Origin: Paracoccaceae bacterium
Lineage (GTDB): Bacteria > Pseudomonadota > Alphaproteobacteria > Rhodobacterales > Rhodobacteraceae
DNA length: 64,000 bases
Assembly: GCA_947504705.1 (NCBI GenBank)
Contig: CANNIA010000005.1
Span: 88,525-152,524, forward strand
Reading direction: 5' to 3'
The notes below the pieces were generated by a model. That model made no database searches. It saw only the letters and a list, made by a program, of their open reading frames with translations, and was not told where the DNA came from. Positions 17,618 to 28,056 of this stretch are shown piece by piece. A program made the translations under genes and the position numbers. Every line of letters begins with the position of its first letter. Position 1 is the stretch's first letter.

Positions 17618-19792
17618 ATGGCTACGATCATCCTTTTTGCGCCTCTGATCGGGGCCCTTATCTGCGGTTTCGGCTGGCGCTTCATCGGCGAGAAGGCCGG
17701 GCAGGTCATCACCACGGCGATGATCTTTCTGGCGGCGGCGTTAAGCTGGTACATCTTCCTGACCTTTGACGGCGAGACGCAGCATATCCCGCTTCTGGAC
17801 TGGATCGTGTCGGGCACGCTGCATTCGGAATGGGGCATTCGGCTGGACCGGATGACGGCGATTATGCTGGTGGTAGTCAACACCGTCTCGGCCTTGGTGC
17901 ACCTTTATTCCTTCGGCTACATGGCCCATGACGAAAACTGGCATGAGGGCGAGAACTACAAGGCGCGGTTCTTTGCCTATCTGTCGTTCTTCACCTTTGC
18001 GATGCTGATGCTGGTGACCTCGGACAACCTGGTGCAGATGTTCTTTGGCTGGGAAGGGGTGGGCGTCGCGTCCTATCTGCTGATCGGCTTTTACTACCGC
18101 AAGCCCACCGCCAATGCCGCAGCGATCAAGGCTTTTGTGGTCAACCGGGTTGGGGACTTCGGCTTCGCCTTGGGGATCTTCGGGCTTTACTTCCTGACCG
18201 ACAGCATCCAGTTCGACGATGTCTTCGCGGCGGCCCCCGCGCTGGCCGGGCAGTCGGTGCATTTCCTTTGGGCTGACTGGAACGCGGCGAACCTTATCGG
18301 GGTGCTGCTGTTCATCGGCGCGATGGGGAAATCGGCGCAGTTGTTCCTGCACACCTGGTTGCCCGACGCGATGGAGGGCCCGACGCCCGTTTCCGCGCTG
18401 ATCCACGCCGCGACCATGGTGACGGCGGGGGTCTTCCTCGTCTGCCGGATGTCGCCACTGTATGAATATGCGCCGGAGGCCACGACCTTCATCACCGTGC
18501 TGGGTGCCACCACCGCCTTTGTGGCGGCGACCATCGGTCTGGTGCAGAACGACATCAAGCGCGTCATCGCCTATTCGACCATGTCCCAGCTTGGCTACAT
18601 GTTCGTGGCCGCCGGGGTGGGCGTCTATTCGGTGGCGATGTTCCATTTGTTCACCCATGCGTTCTTCAAGGCGATGCTGTTCCTGGGCGCGGGCTCGGTG
18701 ATCACCGCCACGCACCATGAGCAGGATATGCGCAACTATGGCGGCTTGCGCAAAAAGATCCCGCTGACCTTCTGGGCGATGATGATCGGCACGCTGGCCA
18801 TCACCGGGGTCGGCATTCCGCTGACGCATTATGGCTTTGCCGGGTTCCTGTCGAAAGACGCGGTCATTGAAAGCGCCTTTGTAGGGTCAAGCTATGCCTT
18901 CTGGCTTTTGGTCGCGGCGGCCGGAATGACCAGCTTCTATTCCTGGCGGCTGATGTTCATGACCTTTTACGGCTCCAGCCGCGCGCAGGGCCATGATGAC
19001 CATGGGCATGGGCACGACCATGGCCATGACGACCATGGTCACCATGAGCCGCATGAAAGCCCCGCCACCATGCTGATCCCGCTGGGAGTGCTGGCGCTGG
19101 GGGCGGCGTTCTCGGGGATGCTGTGGTACGACAGCTTCTTCGGCGATGATGCCAAGATGCGGTCGTGGTTCGGCATGGAAGCCGCCGCCGAGCACGAGGC
19201 GTCGGCCACCGAAGAGCAGGCAACCGGTGAGGCTACGACGACTGAGGCCGCGACCACCGAAACCGCAACGACCGAGGTCGTGACGACCGAGGATGCCGCT
19301 TCGACTGAAGAGGCTACGACACTTGTCGCCGGGGCTGCTCCGAAAGGGGCGATCTTCATGGGGCCGGAAAACCACATGATCCACGAAGCGCACGACGTGC
19401 CGACTTGGGTCAAGGTCTCGCCCTTCGTCGCCATGCTGGCAGGCTTCGCGCTGGCTTGGCTGTTCTACATCAAGAGCCCAAGCCTGCCGGGCCGCCTGGC
19501 CACCCAGCAGCGTCCACTGTACCTGTTCCTTCTGAACAAGTGGTACTTCGACGAGCTTTATGACTGGCTCTTCGTTCGCCCCGCGAAATGGCTGGGGAAC
19601 TTCCTGTGGAAGAAGGGCGATGGTCGGGTCATTGATGGAACCCTCAACTGGGTGGCGCTGGGGATCATCCCCTTCTTCACCCGCCTCGCAGGCCGCGCGC
19701 AGTCGGGCTATCTGTTTCACTACGCCTTCGCGATGGTGCTGGGGATCGTGATCCTTGTCACCTGGATGACCGTCTTCGGCGGCGCGAAGTAA
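17618..19792 (+). CDS. nuoL: NADH-quinone oxidoreductase subunit L with His-rich and Thr/Glu-rich insert
   Basis: The 724-aa NuoL is the distal antiporter-like proton pump with the long lateral helix. Core motifs include [39 protein letters not shown] (key His/Lys region) and [10 protein letters not shown]. It is longer than E. coli NuoL (613 aa). The extra length includes a loop with a His/Asp-rich run ([18 protein letters not shown]) at about residues 460-478 and a repetitive Thr/Glu/Ala tract (units such as [13 protein letters not shown]) at about 529-568. The start is ATG 17618; GTG 17612 is an alternative. Confidence 0.95.
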   Translation: MATIILFAPLIGALICGFGWRFIGEKAGQVITTAMIFLAAALSWYIFLTFDGETQHIPLLDWIVSGTLHSEWGIRLDRMTAIMLVVVNTVSALVHLYSFGYMAHDENWHEGENYKARFFAYLSFFTFAMLMLVTSDNLVQMFFGWEGVGVASYLLIGFYYRKPTANAAAIKAFVVNRVGDFGFALGIFGLYFLTDSIQFDDVFAAAPALAGQSVHFLWADWNAANLIGVLLFIGAMGKSAQLFLHTWLPDAMEGPTPVSALIHAATMVTAGVFLVCRMSPLYEYAPEATTFITVLGATTAFVAATIGLVQNDIKRVIAYSTMSQLGYMFVAAGVGVYSVAMFHLFTHAFFKAMLFLGAGSVITATHHEQDMRNYGGLRKKIPLTFWAMMIGTLAITGVGIPLTHYGFAGFLSKDAVIESAFVGSSYAFWLLVAAAGMTSFYSWRLMFMTFYGSSRAQGHDDHGHGHDHGHDDHGHHEPHESPATMLIPLGVLALGAAFSGMLWYDSFFGDDAKMRSWFGMEAAAEHEASATEEQATGEATTTEAATTETATTEVVTTEDAASTEEATTLVAGAAPKGAIFMGPENHMIHEAHDVPTWVKVSPFVAMLAGFALAWLFYIKSPSLPGRLATQQRPLYLFLLNKWYFDELYDWLFVRPAKWLGNFLWKKGDGRVIDGTLNWVALGIIPFFTRLAGRAQSGYLFHYAFAMVLGIVILVTWMTVFGGAK

Positions 19793-19803
19793 GGGGCGCG
19801 CAT

Positions 19804-21339
19804 ATGGAAAACCAAATTCTCTCGATCATCACTTTCCTGCCACTGGTTGCGGCGGTCATCCTTGCGTTGTTCCTGCGCGGCGATGATGCAGCGGCACGGA
19901 ATGGCGCGAAATGGCTTGCGCTGATCACCACCGCAGCGACCTTTGTCATCTCGCTGTTCGTTCTGTTCCGGTTCGATCCGTCGAACACGGGCTTTCAGTT
20001 TGTGGAAGAGCGGGGCTGGATTCTTGGCCTGTCCTACAAAATGGGCGTCGACGGGATCTCGATCCTGTTCGTGATGCTGACCACCTTCCTGATGCCGCTG
20101 ACCATCTGGTCCTGCTGGGGGGTGGAAACGCGGGTCAAGGAATACATGATCGCGTTTCTGGTCTTGGAAACCCTGATGCTCGGTGTGTTCTGCGCGCTGG
20201 ATCTGGTGCTGTTCTACCTGTTCTTCGAGGCAGGCCTGATCCCGATGTTCCTGATCATCGGGATCTGGGGCGGCAAGGACCGGATCTATGCGGCCTTCAA
20301 GTTCTTCCTTTATACCTTCCTTGGGTCGGTCCTGATGCTGGTCGCGATGATCGCGATGTATCTGGATGCGGGCACCACCGATATCGTCAAGCTTCTGGCG
20401 CATGACTTCGGGCATGAGACGTTCAGCCTTCTGGGCATTCAGGTCGTGGGCGGGTTGCAGACCATGCTGTTCCTCGCCTTCTTCGCGTCGTTTGCCGTGA
20501 AGATGCCGATGTGGCCGGTCCACACCTGGCTGCCCGATGCCCACGTTCAGGCCCCGACGGCGGGTTCGGTCGTGCTGGCGGCGATCCTGCTGAAGATGGG
20601 CGGCTATGGTTTCCTGCGGTTCAGCCTGCCGATGTTCCCGGTGGGGTCGGATGTGATGGGGCCGATGGTCTTGTGGATGTCGGCGATTGCCATCGTCTAC
20701 ACCTCGCTGGTGGCGCTGGCGCAGTCGGACATGAAAAAGCTGATCGCCTATTCGTCGGTCGCCCACATGGGCTTTGTCACCATGGGGATCTTCGCGGTGA
20801 ACCAGCAAGGCGTGGACGGCGCGATCTTCCAGATGATCAGCCACGGCTTCATCTCGGGGGCCTTGTTCCTTGCGGTCGGCGTCATCTACGACCGGATGCA
20901 CACCCGCGAAATTGACGCCTATGGCGGTTTGGTGAACCGGATGCCGGCCTATGCGCTGGTCTTCATGTTCTTCACCATGGCCAACGTCGGCCTACCGGGC
21001 ACCAGCGGGTTTGTCGGTGAATTCCTGACCTTGGTCGGCATTTTCCAGGTCAACACCTGGGTGGCAGCCGTGGCGACCAGTGGCGTGATCCTGTCGGCAT
21101 GTTATGCGCTGTGGCTTTACCGCCGGGTCGTGTTCGGCGCGCTGGTCAAGGATGCGCTGAAGACGATCACTGACATGACTGGCCGCGAAAAGGCAATCTT
21201 TGCGCCGCTGATTGCGATGACGCTGCTTCTGGGTATCTACCCAAGCCTGGTGACCAATATCATCGAGCCTTCCGTTGCGGCGCTGGTCGCCGATTACCAC
21301 GATGCCGTGCCGTTGGCGGCAGACAGTGTCACGAACTAA
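19804..21339 (+). CDS. nuoM: NADH-quinone oxidoreductase subunit M
   Basis: The 511-aa NuoM is an antiporter-like proton-translocating subunit with about 14 transmembrane helices. Visible signatures are [36 protein letters not shown] (membrane Glu), [19 protein letters not shown] (key Lys and the broken helix) and [18 protein letters not shown]. Normal length and order between nuoL and nuoN, with short spacers of 11-12 nt. Confidence 0.97.
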   Translation: MENQILSIITFLPLVAAVILALFLRGDDAAARNGAKWLALITTAATFVISLFVLFRFDPSNTGFQFVEERGWILGLSYKMGVDGISILFVMLTTFLMPLTIWSCWGVETRVKEYMIAFLVLETLMLGVFCALDLVLFYLFFEAGLIPMFLIIGIWGGKDRIYAAFKFFLYTFLGSVLMLVAMIAMYLDAGTTDIVKLLAHDFGHETFSLLGIQVVGGLQTMLFLAFFASFAVKMPMWPVHTWLPDAHVQAPTAGSVVLAAILLKMGGYGFLRFSLPMFPVGSDVMGPMVLWMSAIAIVYTSLVALAQSDMKKLIAYSSVAHMGFVTMGIFAVNQQGVDGAIFQMISHGFISGALFLAVGVIYDRMHTREIDAYGGLVNRMPAYALVFMFFTMANVGLPGTSGFVGEFLTLVGIFQVNTWVAAVATSGVILSACYALWLYRRVVFGALVKDALKTITDMTGREKAIFAPLIAMTLLLGIYPSLVTNIIEPSVAALVADYHDAVPLAADSVTN

Positions 21340-21351
21340 GGACCGGAACCC

Positions 21352-22788
21352 ATGACCTCTGCAGATTTTCAGACCATTCTGCCCGAGATCCTGCTTTCGG
21401 GATTTGCGATGGCGGCCTTGTTGCTGGCTGTCTATACCGGCAAGGACAAGCTTGGGCCGATGCTGGTCTGGGCGACGGCCGGGCTGTTCGTGGCGCTGGC
21501 GCTGTACATCGGCTTGGCCGGTGAGGGCGAACGGACGGTCTTCTCGGGCCTTTTCACCGATGACCCCTTCGCGCGCTTTGCCAAGGTGACGATCCTTCTG
21601 TCGGCGGCAGCCGTGCTGATGATGAGCCAGGATTACATGAGCCGCCGGGATCTGTTGCGGTTCGAATACCCGATCCTGGTGACGCTGGCTGTCGTGGGCA
21701 TGATGGTCATGGTCTCGGCCGCCGACCTGATCACGCTTTACATGGGGCTGGAGCTGCAATCGCTGTCGCTCTACGTCGTCGCTGCCATGCGCCGCGACAG
21801 CGCGAAATCCTCGGAAGCGGGGCTGAAGTACTTTGTGCTTGGCGCGCTGTCTTCGGGGCTGCTGCTTTACGGCGCGTCGCTGACCTATGGCTATGCCGGC
21901 ACGACCCAGTTCGCGGGTATCCTGACGACGGTGCAGGATGGCGTGCCGCTGGGGCTGCTGTTCGGCTTGGTGTTCATGCTGGCGGGGTTGGCGTTCAAGG
22001 TTTCGGCTGCCCCATTTCACATGTGGACGCCGGACGTCTATGAAGGCTCGCCCACTCCGGTCACCGCCTTTTTCGCCACCGCCCCCAAGGTTGCCGCAAT
22101 GGCGCTGATCGCGCGGCTGGTGCAGGACGCGTTTGGCGGCGTGCCGGGCCAGTGGGGTCAGGTGCTGGCCGGGCTCTCGGTCGCCTCGATGTTCCTTGGT
22201 GCGGTCGCTGCCATCGGCCAGCGCGACATCAAGCGGCTGATGGCCTATTCCTCGATCGCGCATATGGGCTTTGCGCTGATCGGCCTTGCCGTCGGCACCG
22301 CTTATGGCGTGCAGGCGACGCTGATCTATATGGCGATCTATGTGACGATGAACGTCGGCACTTTCGCCTTCATCCTGTCGATGGAGCGGGATGGTCGCCC
22401 GGTGTCGGACATCGCGGGCCTGAACCAGTTCGCGAAGAAGGAACCCTGGAAGGCGCTTGCGATGCTTGTCCTGCTGTTCAGCCTTGCCGGGGTGCCACCG
22501 ATGGTAGGCTTCTTCGGGAAGTTCTATGTCCTGAAGGCAGCGGTCGATGCGGGTATGGTCTGGCTGGCCGTGGCGGGGGCCATCGCCAGCGTCATTGGTG
22601 CCTTCTACTACCTGCGCATCGTGTATTTCATGTATTTCGGGGCCGAGCAGGAGCCGGTCGAAAGCCGCATGGCCCCAGTGCAATGGGCAATGCTGGCGGG
22701 CGTGGCGCTGATGATGGTTCTGGGCATCGTGAACCTGTTCGGCATCGAAGCGCCCGCTGCCTTGGCGGCCGAAGCGCTTGTCCGCTAA
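21352..22788 (+). CDS. nuoN: NADH-quinone oxidoreductase subunit N
   Basis: The 478-aa NuoN is the third antiporter-like subunit. Motifs include [20 protein letters not shown] (membrane Glu), [36 protein letters not shown] and [20 protein letters not shown]. It is the last complex I gene; its 3' end overlaps birA by 11 nt, so the nuo transcript probably continues into birA, coaX and rnj. Confidence 0.97.
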   Translation: MTSADFQTILPEILLSGFAMAALLLAVYTGKDKLGPMLVWATAGLFVALALYIGLAGEGERTVFSGLFTDDPFARFAKVTILLSAAAVLMMSQDYMSRRDLLRFEYPILVTLAVVGMMVMVSAADLITLYMGLELQSLSLYVVAAMRRDSAKSSEAGLKYFVLGALSSGLLLYGASLTYGYAGTTQFAGILTTVQDGVPLGLLFGLVFMLAGLAFKVSAAPFHMWTPDVYEGSPTPVTAFFATAPKVAAMALIARLVQDAFGGVPGQWGQVLAGLSVASMFLGAVAAIGQRDIKRLMAYSSIAHMGFALIGLAVGTAYGVQATLIYMAIYVTMNVGTFAFILSMERDGRPVSDIAGLNQFAKKEPWKALAMLVLLFSLAGVPPMVGFFGKFYVLKAAVDAGMVWLAVAGAIASVIGAFYYLRIVYFMYFGAEQEPVESRMAPVQWAMLAGVALMMVLGIVNLFGIEAPAALAAEALVR

Positions 22789-23527
22789 CGGGTTTGGGGC
22801 AGGGCGGATTGTCCTGCCCGAAATCGACAGCACAAATGCCGAAGGCTTTCGGCGGGCGGCAAGCCTGCCGGGGCCGACCTGGATCCTTGCCGGGCTGCAA
22901 ACCGCCGGGCGCGGACGCCGTGCGCGCCCTTGGTCCAGCCCCTTTGGCAACTTCTACGGCACCTTGGTTCTGAAACCGGCTGAGCCGCCCGAAACCGTGG
23001 CGCTGCGGTCCTTTGCGGCAGCGCTGGCCCTGCGGGATGCCTGCGTTGCGCTGACCGGGCTACCGGGTGCCTTTCAGCTTAAATGGCCGAATGATGTGCT
23101 GTTGAATGGCGGCAAGCTGGCAGGGATACTGCTGGAAAGCGCGGGGCTGGGGCAGGCAAACCCCGTCCTTTGCATCGGCATCGGCGTCAACCTGATCGCT
23201 GCCCCCGATCCCTCCCTCGTCGAGCCGGGCGCGACCCCGCCCGTCTCGCTTCTGGCTGAAACCGGACTACGCGTGACGCCCGAGGCTTTCCTTGACGCCC
23301 TCGCCCCGGCCTATGAACTTTGGGAGGAGGCGTTCTTCACCCATGGCTTCGCTCCCCTGCGCGCCGAATGGCTTGCCCATGCCGCACGGCTGGGTGAGGT
23401 GATCACGGCCCGCACCGGACAGCAAACCCGGGAAGGCGTGTTCGAGACAATCGACGAACAGGGCAACCTTATCCTGCGCATGGCCGAAGCGCGGGTTGCC
23501 ATTCCAGCGGCTGAAGTGTTCTTCTAG
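22778..23527 (+). CDS. birA: Biotin--[acetyl-CoA carboxylase] ligase
   Basis: A 249-aa biotin protein ligase without the N-terminal DNA-binding domain, i.e. a BirA that biotinylates acetyl-CoA carboxylase but probably does not repress. The biotin-AMP loop [12 protein letters not shown] is at about 47-58 and the catalytic [19 protein letters not shown] at about 104-122. No ATG or GTG suits the N-terminus; the TTG at 22778, overlapping nuoN by 11 nt, gives a plausible start before the conserved DSTN motif. The nuoN-birA-coaX-rnj order is common in alphaproteobacteria. Confidence 0.93.
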   Translation: MSANGFGAGRIVLPEIDSTNAEGFRRAASLPGPTWILAGLQTAGRGRRARPWSSPFGNFYGTLVLKPAEPPETVALRSFAAALALRDACVALTGLPGAFQLKWPNDVLLNGGKLAGILLESAGLGQANPVLCIGIGVNLIAAPDPSLVEPGATPPVSLLAETGLRVTPEAFLDALAPAYELWEEAFFTHGFAPLRAEWLAHAARLGEVITARTGQQTREGVFETIDEQGNLILRMAEARVAIPAAEVFF

Positions 23528-23547
23528 GCGCAATGGAGGGTCCGACC

Positions 23548-24321
23548 ATGCTTCTGGCCATCGACTGTGGCAATACCAATACCGTCTTCTCGATCTGGGA
23601 CGGAACCCGGTTCCTTGCCACATGGCGGATTGCCACCGACCACAAGCGCACGGCGGATGAGTATTTTGTCTGGCTGTCCAGCCTGATGCTGCTGACCAAG
23701 ACCGAGGCCAAGGTGACCGAGGCGATCATCTCGTCGACCGTGCCGCGCGTGGTCTTCAACCTGCGGGTCCTGTGCGACCGCTATTTCGGCTGCCGCCCGC
23801 TGGTCGTGGGCAAGCCTGACTGCCGCCTGCCGGTGGCCCCGCGCGTGGACCTCGGCACAACGGTCGGGCCAGACCGGCTGGTCAACACAGTGGCAGGCTT
23901 TGACCGCCATGGCGGCGACCTGATCGTGGTCGATTTCGGCACCGCCACCACCTTTGACGTGGTCGACCATGACGGCGCCTATGTCGGTGGGGTGATCGCC
24001 CCCGGGGTGAACCTGTCGCTTGAGGCGCTGCACATGGCCGCCGCCGCCTTGCCACATATTGACGTTGCGAAACCGTCAAAGGCCATCGGCACGAATACGG
24101 TGGCCTGCATGCAGTCGGGCGTGTATTGGGGCTATGTGGGCCTGGTCGAAGGCATCGTGCGCGAAGTGCGGCGCGAACGGGACCGACCGATGAAAGTTAT
24201 TGCGACCGGGGGGCTTGCCTCCCTTTTCGCCCAGGGAACAGAGTTATTTCATAGTATCGAGGACGATTTGACCATGCATGGCCTCGTCCTTATCAACGAC
24301 TACAACAAGGGTAACCCATGA
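23548..24321 (+). CDS. coaX: Type III pantothenate kinase
   Basis: The 257-aa CoaX phosphorylates pantothenate in the first step of CoA synthesis. Its ASKHA-fold motifs are MLLAIDCGNTNTVF (phosphate 1), GPDRLVNTVAG, and VDFGTATTFDVVD with the following GGVIAPGVNLSLEAL. The start at ATG 23548 is preceded by GGAGGG with 7-nt spacing; an upstream in-frame ATG at 23533 would overlap that site. The stop overlaps rnj (ATGA). Confidence 0.95.
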   Translation: MLLAIDCGNTNTVFSIWDGTRFLATWRIATDHKRTADEYFVWLSSLMLLTKTEAKVTEAIISSTVPRVVFNLRVLCDRYFGCRPLVVGKPDCRLPVAPRVDLGTTVGPDRLVNTVAGFDRHGGDLIVVDFGTATTFDVVDHDGAYVGGVIAPGVNLSLEALHMAAAALPHIDVAKPSKAIGTNTVACMQSGVYWGYVGLVEGIVREVRRERDRPMKVIATGGLASLFAQGTELFHSIEDDLTMHGLVLINDYNKGNP

Positions 24322-25994
24322 GCGCGAACCGCCTGATCTATCTTCCTCTCGGCGGTGCCGGCGAGATCGGCATGAACTCTTACGTCTATGGCTATGGACC
24401 GAAGGGGAAAGAGCGGCTGATCCTCGTTGATCTGGGGGTGGCGTTTCCCGACATGGATACCTCGCCTGGGGTTGATCTGATCCTGCCCGACATCTCTTGG
24501 CTTGCCGACAAGCTGGACCGGCTGGAAGCGATCTTCATAACCCATGCGCATGAAGACCATATCGGCGCGCTGGCGCCTTTGTGGCCGCAGCTGGAGAAGA
24601 AGGTCTATTGCCGCAAGTTCACCGCGACCATCGGGCGGTTGAAGTTCGAAGAGGCGGGTCTGCCGGTCAACCAGATCGTTGTTGTCGAGGCGCGTCCCGC
24701 CACGGTTGAGGTTGGGCCTTTCAAGGTGCAGTTCGTGCCGGTGTCGCATTCGATCCCGGAATCCTCGGCGCTGGTGATCGACACACCTGCTGGCCGCATC
24801 TTCCATTCGGCGGATTTCAAGATCGACCACAACCCGGTGGTGGGCGAGGCTTGGGATGACGCGCGCTTTGCCGAGATCGTGGCCGAGCGCCCGGTCAAGG
24901 CGATGACCTGCGATTCGACGAACGTGTTTTCCACCCATGAAGGCCGGTCGGAATCGACGCTTGGCCCAGCCCTGACCGATCTGATCCGCAGCGCGAGCGG
25001 AATGGTTGTTGCCACCACCTTCGGGTCGAACGTTGCACGGTTGAAGACCTTGGCCGAGGCGGGCCGGGCGGCGGGCCGGACGATCTGCGTGCTTGGCCGG
25101 TCGATGAAGCGGATGATTTCTGCGGCCGAGGAAGCCGGGGTGCTTTCGGGTTTCCCAAGGACGGTTTCCCCTGAGGAAGCGCTGGAAGTCCCGCGCCGCA
25201 ATCTGATGGTGCTGGCAACCGGCTCTCAGGGCGAGCGTCGGGCCGCCAGTGCGCAGCTGTCGCGTGGCAAATATCTGGGGCTGGAGATGAAGGACGGCGA
25301 CACGTTCCTGTTTTCGTCCAAGACGATCCCCGGCAATGAACGCGGCGTGCTGCGGATCTGGAACGCCTATTCGGAAATGGGCGTCAATGTGGTGGATGAC
25401 CAGGGCGGCAAGTACCATGTCTCGGGCCATGCCAACCGCCCCGATCTGGAGCATGTGCACCGGCTGATCCTGCCCGACATGCTGATTCCGATGCATGGCG
25501 AACACCGCCACCTGCGTGAACATGTGCGGGTTGCGACCGAAGCGGGGATTGCTGCGGCCGTCGCTCCGAACGGCACGATGCTGGACCTGACGGGTGATGT
25601 GCCGGAGGTCGTGGAGCATGTCGAGACCGGGCGGCTGTATCTGGACGGCAGCGCCTTGATCGGCGCGCTCGACGGGGTCGTGCGTGACCGGATCCGGATG
25701 GCGCTGAATGGCCTTGTGACCGTGACGCTGATCCTTGACGAGGCGAACAAACCGATGGGTGAGCCTTGGGTCGAGTTGATGGGCCTGCCGGGCCTTGGCC
25801 GGGGCGAGCGCCCCTTGGCCGAAACGCTGGAGGCTGACCTTGACGAGGTCATTGGTCGGCTAAGCCGCAAGGTCATGGCGGATGACGACAAGCTTGAGGA
25901 AGAAATCCGCAAGGTCACCCGTCAGGTCACGATGGAAGAGATTGGCAAGAAGTCGGAAGTGACAGTTGTCATCAGCCGGTTGGTTGCCGAGTGA
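24318..25994 (+). CDS. rnj: Ribonuclease J
   Basis: The 558-aa RNase J is a metallo-beta-lactamase/beta-CASP exo- and endoribonuclease for mRNA turnover and rRNA maturation. The zinc motif THAHEDHIGAL begins at about residue 75, and later ligands appear in VSHSIPESS and FHSADFKIDH; the beta-CASP segment includes CDSTNVFSTHEGRSE and VSGHANRPDLEHV. Length is as expected. It closes the transcription unit; a strong hairpin lies 33 nt downstream. Confidence 0.95.
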   Translation: MSANRLIYLPLGGAGEIGMNSYVYGYGPKGKERLILVDLGVAFPDMDTSPGVDLILPDISWLADKLDRLEAIFITHAHEDHIGALAPLWPQLEKKVYCRKFTATIGRLKFEEAGLPVNQIVVVEARPATVEVGPFKVQFVPVSHSIPESSALVIDTPAGRIFHSADFKIDHNPVVGEAWDDARFAEIVAERPVKAMTCDSTNVFSTHEGRSESTLGPALTDLIRSASGMVVATTFGSNVARLKTLAEAGRAAGRTICVLGRSMKRMISAAEEAGVLSGFPRTVSPEEALEVPRRNLMVLATGSQGERRAASAQLSRGKYLGLEMKDGDTFLFSSKTIPGNERGVLRIWNAYSEMGVNVVDDQGGKYHVSGHANRPDLEHVHRLILPDMLIPMHGEHRHLREHVRVATEAGIAAAVAPNGTMLDLTGDVPEVVEHVETGRLYLDGSALIGALDGVVRDRIRMALNGLVTVTLILDEANKPMGEPWVELMGLPGLGRGERPLAETLEADLDEVIGRLSRKVMADDDKLEEEIRKVTRQVTMEEIGKKSEVTVVISRLVAE

Positions 25995-26026
25995 TCAAAG
26001 CGCGACCGGCTGCTTGAAATGCAATA

Positions 26027-26047
26027 GGCCCTGTCAGTGACAGGGCC
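26027..26047. terminator. Bidirectional hairpin terminator between rnj and the DEAD-box gene
   Basis: GGCCCTGTCA and TGACAGGGCC form a perfect 10-bp stem around one unpaired base (in practice an 8-bp stem with a 5-nt loop). The outer flanks TGAAAT and ATTTCA also pair after a short bulge. It lies between two convergent genes, so it can serve both strands. The T-run is weak. Confidence 0.75.
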
Positions 26048-26068
26048 ATTTCAATGCAGTGAGACGCC

Positions 26069-27745
26069 TTAGCCTTCCGTGCCGGTCGCAGTCTCTTCGG
26101 CGTCGTCCGCACGGCTCGGTTTGATGGCAAAGCTCCGCAGAATAAAATCGGGGACATGGTCGCCCAAACCGATCACTGAGGGGCCAAGGTCACGGTCGCG
26201 GCGATAGTCGCGGCGATCATCGCGCTGGTCGCGCCGTTCAGTCACCCGCTCGCCCGAGCGATCAATGGGGCGCTCGGCTGGGCGTTCGGCAGCGCGCTCG
26301 GCGGGCCGTTCGGTGGGACGTTCGGTGGGGCGCTCGTCACGGCGTTCGCGGGTTTCGCTACGGTCGCGCCGTTCGCCACGCCGGTCATTGCTGCGCTCAT
26401 CGCGCCGCTCCTCGCGCGGGGACTCTTGCGGCGCATCCGAGGCAGGTGCAGCGACAACCGGCTCCATCGAGGCCACTTCGTCATGCGGCTTGACCGGGCG
26501 GTCCCGGCCTTTTCCACGTTCGCGCCCCTTGGCTCCCCGCTCTTCGCGCGGGCGTTCGGTGCGGTCGGGGCGACCTTCGCCGGAATCTGGCACATAGCCT
26601 TCGGGCAGGGCCCCGCGCGGGATTTCCGTCTTGATCAGGCTTTCGATCGCCTTCAGGTATTTCTCGTCCGAGGGCACTGCAATGGTGAAGGCCTTGCCCG
26701 CCCGACCCGCCCGGCCCGTGCGGCCAATGCGGTGGATATAATCCTCGGGGTGCGACGGCACGTCGAAATTGAAGACATGGCTGACAGCCGGGATATCAAG
26801 ACCCCGTGCCGCCACATCCGAGGCCACCAGTAGATGCAGGGTTCCGTCACGGAACCCGTCCAGTGTCTTGGTGCGGACCGACTGATCCAGATCGCCATGG
26901 ATTGGAGAAGCGTTGAAGCCGTGCGATTTCAGCGATTTGGCGACGACATCTACATCCATTTTCCGGTTGCAGAAGATGATCGCGTTGGTGCAAGCCTCAC
27001 CCTCGGCGCGGATCAGGGCGCGCAACACGGCGCGCTTGTCGGCAAAGCTGCGGTCCTTGCGCACCGGCTTCACCTCGATCAGGCTTTGGGTGATCGTCAG
27101 CGAGGCAGTCGCTTGCCGCGCCACTTCGATCTTGGCGGGGTTGGTCAGGAAGGTGTTGGTGATCCGCTCGATTTCCGGGGCCATGGTGGCGCTGTAGAAC
27201 ATGGTCTGGCGGGTGAAGGGGGTCAGCTGGAAGATCCGCTCGATATCGGGGATGAAGCCCATGTCCAGCATGCGGTCAGCCTCATCGACCACCATGATCT
27301 GCACGCCGGTCAGCAGCAGCTTGCCGCGTTCGAAATGGTCCAGCAGGCGGCCCGGGGTGGCGATCAGGACGTCGACGCCCCGGTCGATCAGCTTGTCCTG
27401 CTCGCCAAAGGCCACGCCGCCGATCAGCAGCGCCTTGGTCAGCTTGGTGTGCTTGGCGTAGGTCTCGAAGTTCTCGGCCACTTGGGCGGCAAGTTCCCGC
27501 GTGGGGGCCAGCACCAGTGAACGCGGCATCCGGGCGCGGGCGCGGCCCTGACCCAAAAGCGTGATCATCGGCAGCACAAAACTGGCGGTCTTGCCGGTGC
27601 CGGTCTGGGCGATGCCCAAGACATCACGGCCTTGCAGTGCGAAGGGGATTGCTCCGGCCTGAATAGGGGTGGGAGTCTCATAGCCTGCCTCAGAGACAGC
27701 CTGCAGCACGCGCGGGTCCAGCGCGAGGTCGGAAAATTTGGTCAT
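26069..27745 (-). CDS. DEAD-box RNA helicase, RhlE-like, with Arg/Glu-rich tail
   Basis: The 558-aa helicase starts at ATG 27745 (AGGA 6 nt upstream) with the Q-motif region PTPIQAGAIPFALQGRD. Motifs follow: I AQTGTGKT, Ia PTRELAAQ, II VDEADRMLD, III SAT, V ARGLDIPAVSHVFNFD, VI HRIGRTGRAGR. From about residue 390 on, the tail is Lys/Arg/Asp-rich with short repeats (RPTERPAERAAERP), probably an RNA-binding disordered region. RhlE-type helicases act in ribosome assembly and RNA decay, often in the cold. It faces rnj convergently, whose product also degrades RNA. Confidence 0.92.
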   Translation of the reverse strand: MTKFSDLALDPRVLQAVSEAGYETPTPIQAGAIPFALQGRDVLGIAQTGTGKTASFVLPMITLLGQGRARARMPRSLVLAPTRELAAQVAENFETYAKHTKLTKALLIGGVAFGEQDKLIDRGVDVLIATPGRLLDHFERGKLLLTGVQIMVVDEADRMLDMGFIPDIERIFQLTPFTRQTMFYSATMAPEIERITNTFLTNPAKIEVARQATASLTITQSLIEVKPVRKDRSFADKRAVLRALIRAEGEACTNAIIFCNRKMDVDVVAKSLKSHGFNASPIHGDLDQSVRTKTLDGFRDGTLHLLVASDVAARGLDIPAVSHVFNFDVPSHPEDYIHRIGRTGRAGRAGKAFTIAVPSDEKYLKAIESLIKTEIPRGALPEGYVPDSGEGRPDRTERPREERGAKGRERGKGRDRPVKPHDEVASMEPVVAAPASDAPQESPREERRDERSNDRRGERRDRSETRERRDERPTERPTERPAERAAERPAERPIDRSGERVTERRDQRDDRRDYRRDRDLGPSVIGLGDHVPDFILRSFAIKPSRADDAEETATGTEG

Positions 27746-28056
27746 AAGCGTCCTATAAATGCGGTATCGGACCGCATGAATGATGGGACGCATGTTTCCG
27801 GGCGCCCCGGCGTCTCGGCCCCTTTGGCCGCCAAGGGCGCATAGCGGAAAAGCGGGCAAGGGTCAAGAAGGAGCGCTGTCAGCGGCCGTTTCGGCCAAGG
27901 TTCGCCCAATGGGGCATAAACTCAAGTGCCGAGTGACGACGACGACACAGGCGCTTATGGCTTGTGCTTTCAGAACCTGCAAGAAGGCTTCCTGCGTGTT
28001 CGGGTTCTGACGCTGTGGGTGTCGTCCCCCCGAAGCTTGGTGTGAAAGTTCAAGAA
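27746..28056. other. Divergent intergenic region with hairpin in the helicase leader
   Basis: This 311-nt gap separates the DEAD-box gene (minus) from the PepSY gene (plus) and must contain both promoters. A perfect 7-bp hairpin (ATGCGGT, ATCGG, ACCGCAT) lies at 27759-27777, only 14 nt upstream of the helicase start, in its 5' leader just beyond the ribosome-binding site. A smaller GGCCG-TTT-CGGCC hairpin is at 27884-27896. I see no convincing gene; a plus-strand frame at 27780-28010 has no coding character. Confidence 0.55.

Noticed and set aside
17741..18829. Long minus-strand frame, His/Arg-rich, opposite nuoL
   Set aside because: It mirrors the GC-rich codon pattern of nuoL on the other strand and has no start signal or recognisable domain; typical antisense shadow in high-GC DNA.
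19204..19320. Repeats in nuoL considered as a CRISPR-like or insertion repeat
   Set aside because: The unit is a codon-level Thr/Glu/Ala repeat inside an intact reading frame with no spacers.
20992..22950. 652-codon minus-strand frame opposite nuoN and birA
   Set aside because: No motif, very high Arg/His/Gln content; it spans two well-supported plus-strand genes and is explained by their codon bias.
27780..28010. 76-codon plus-strand frame in the helicase-PepSY gap
   Set aside because: Composition is not protein-like and it lacks a ribosome-binding site; the gap needs to hold two promoters.
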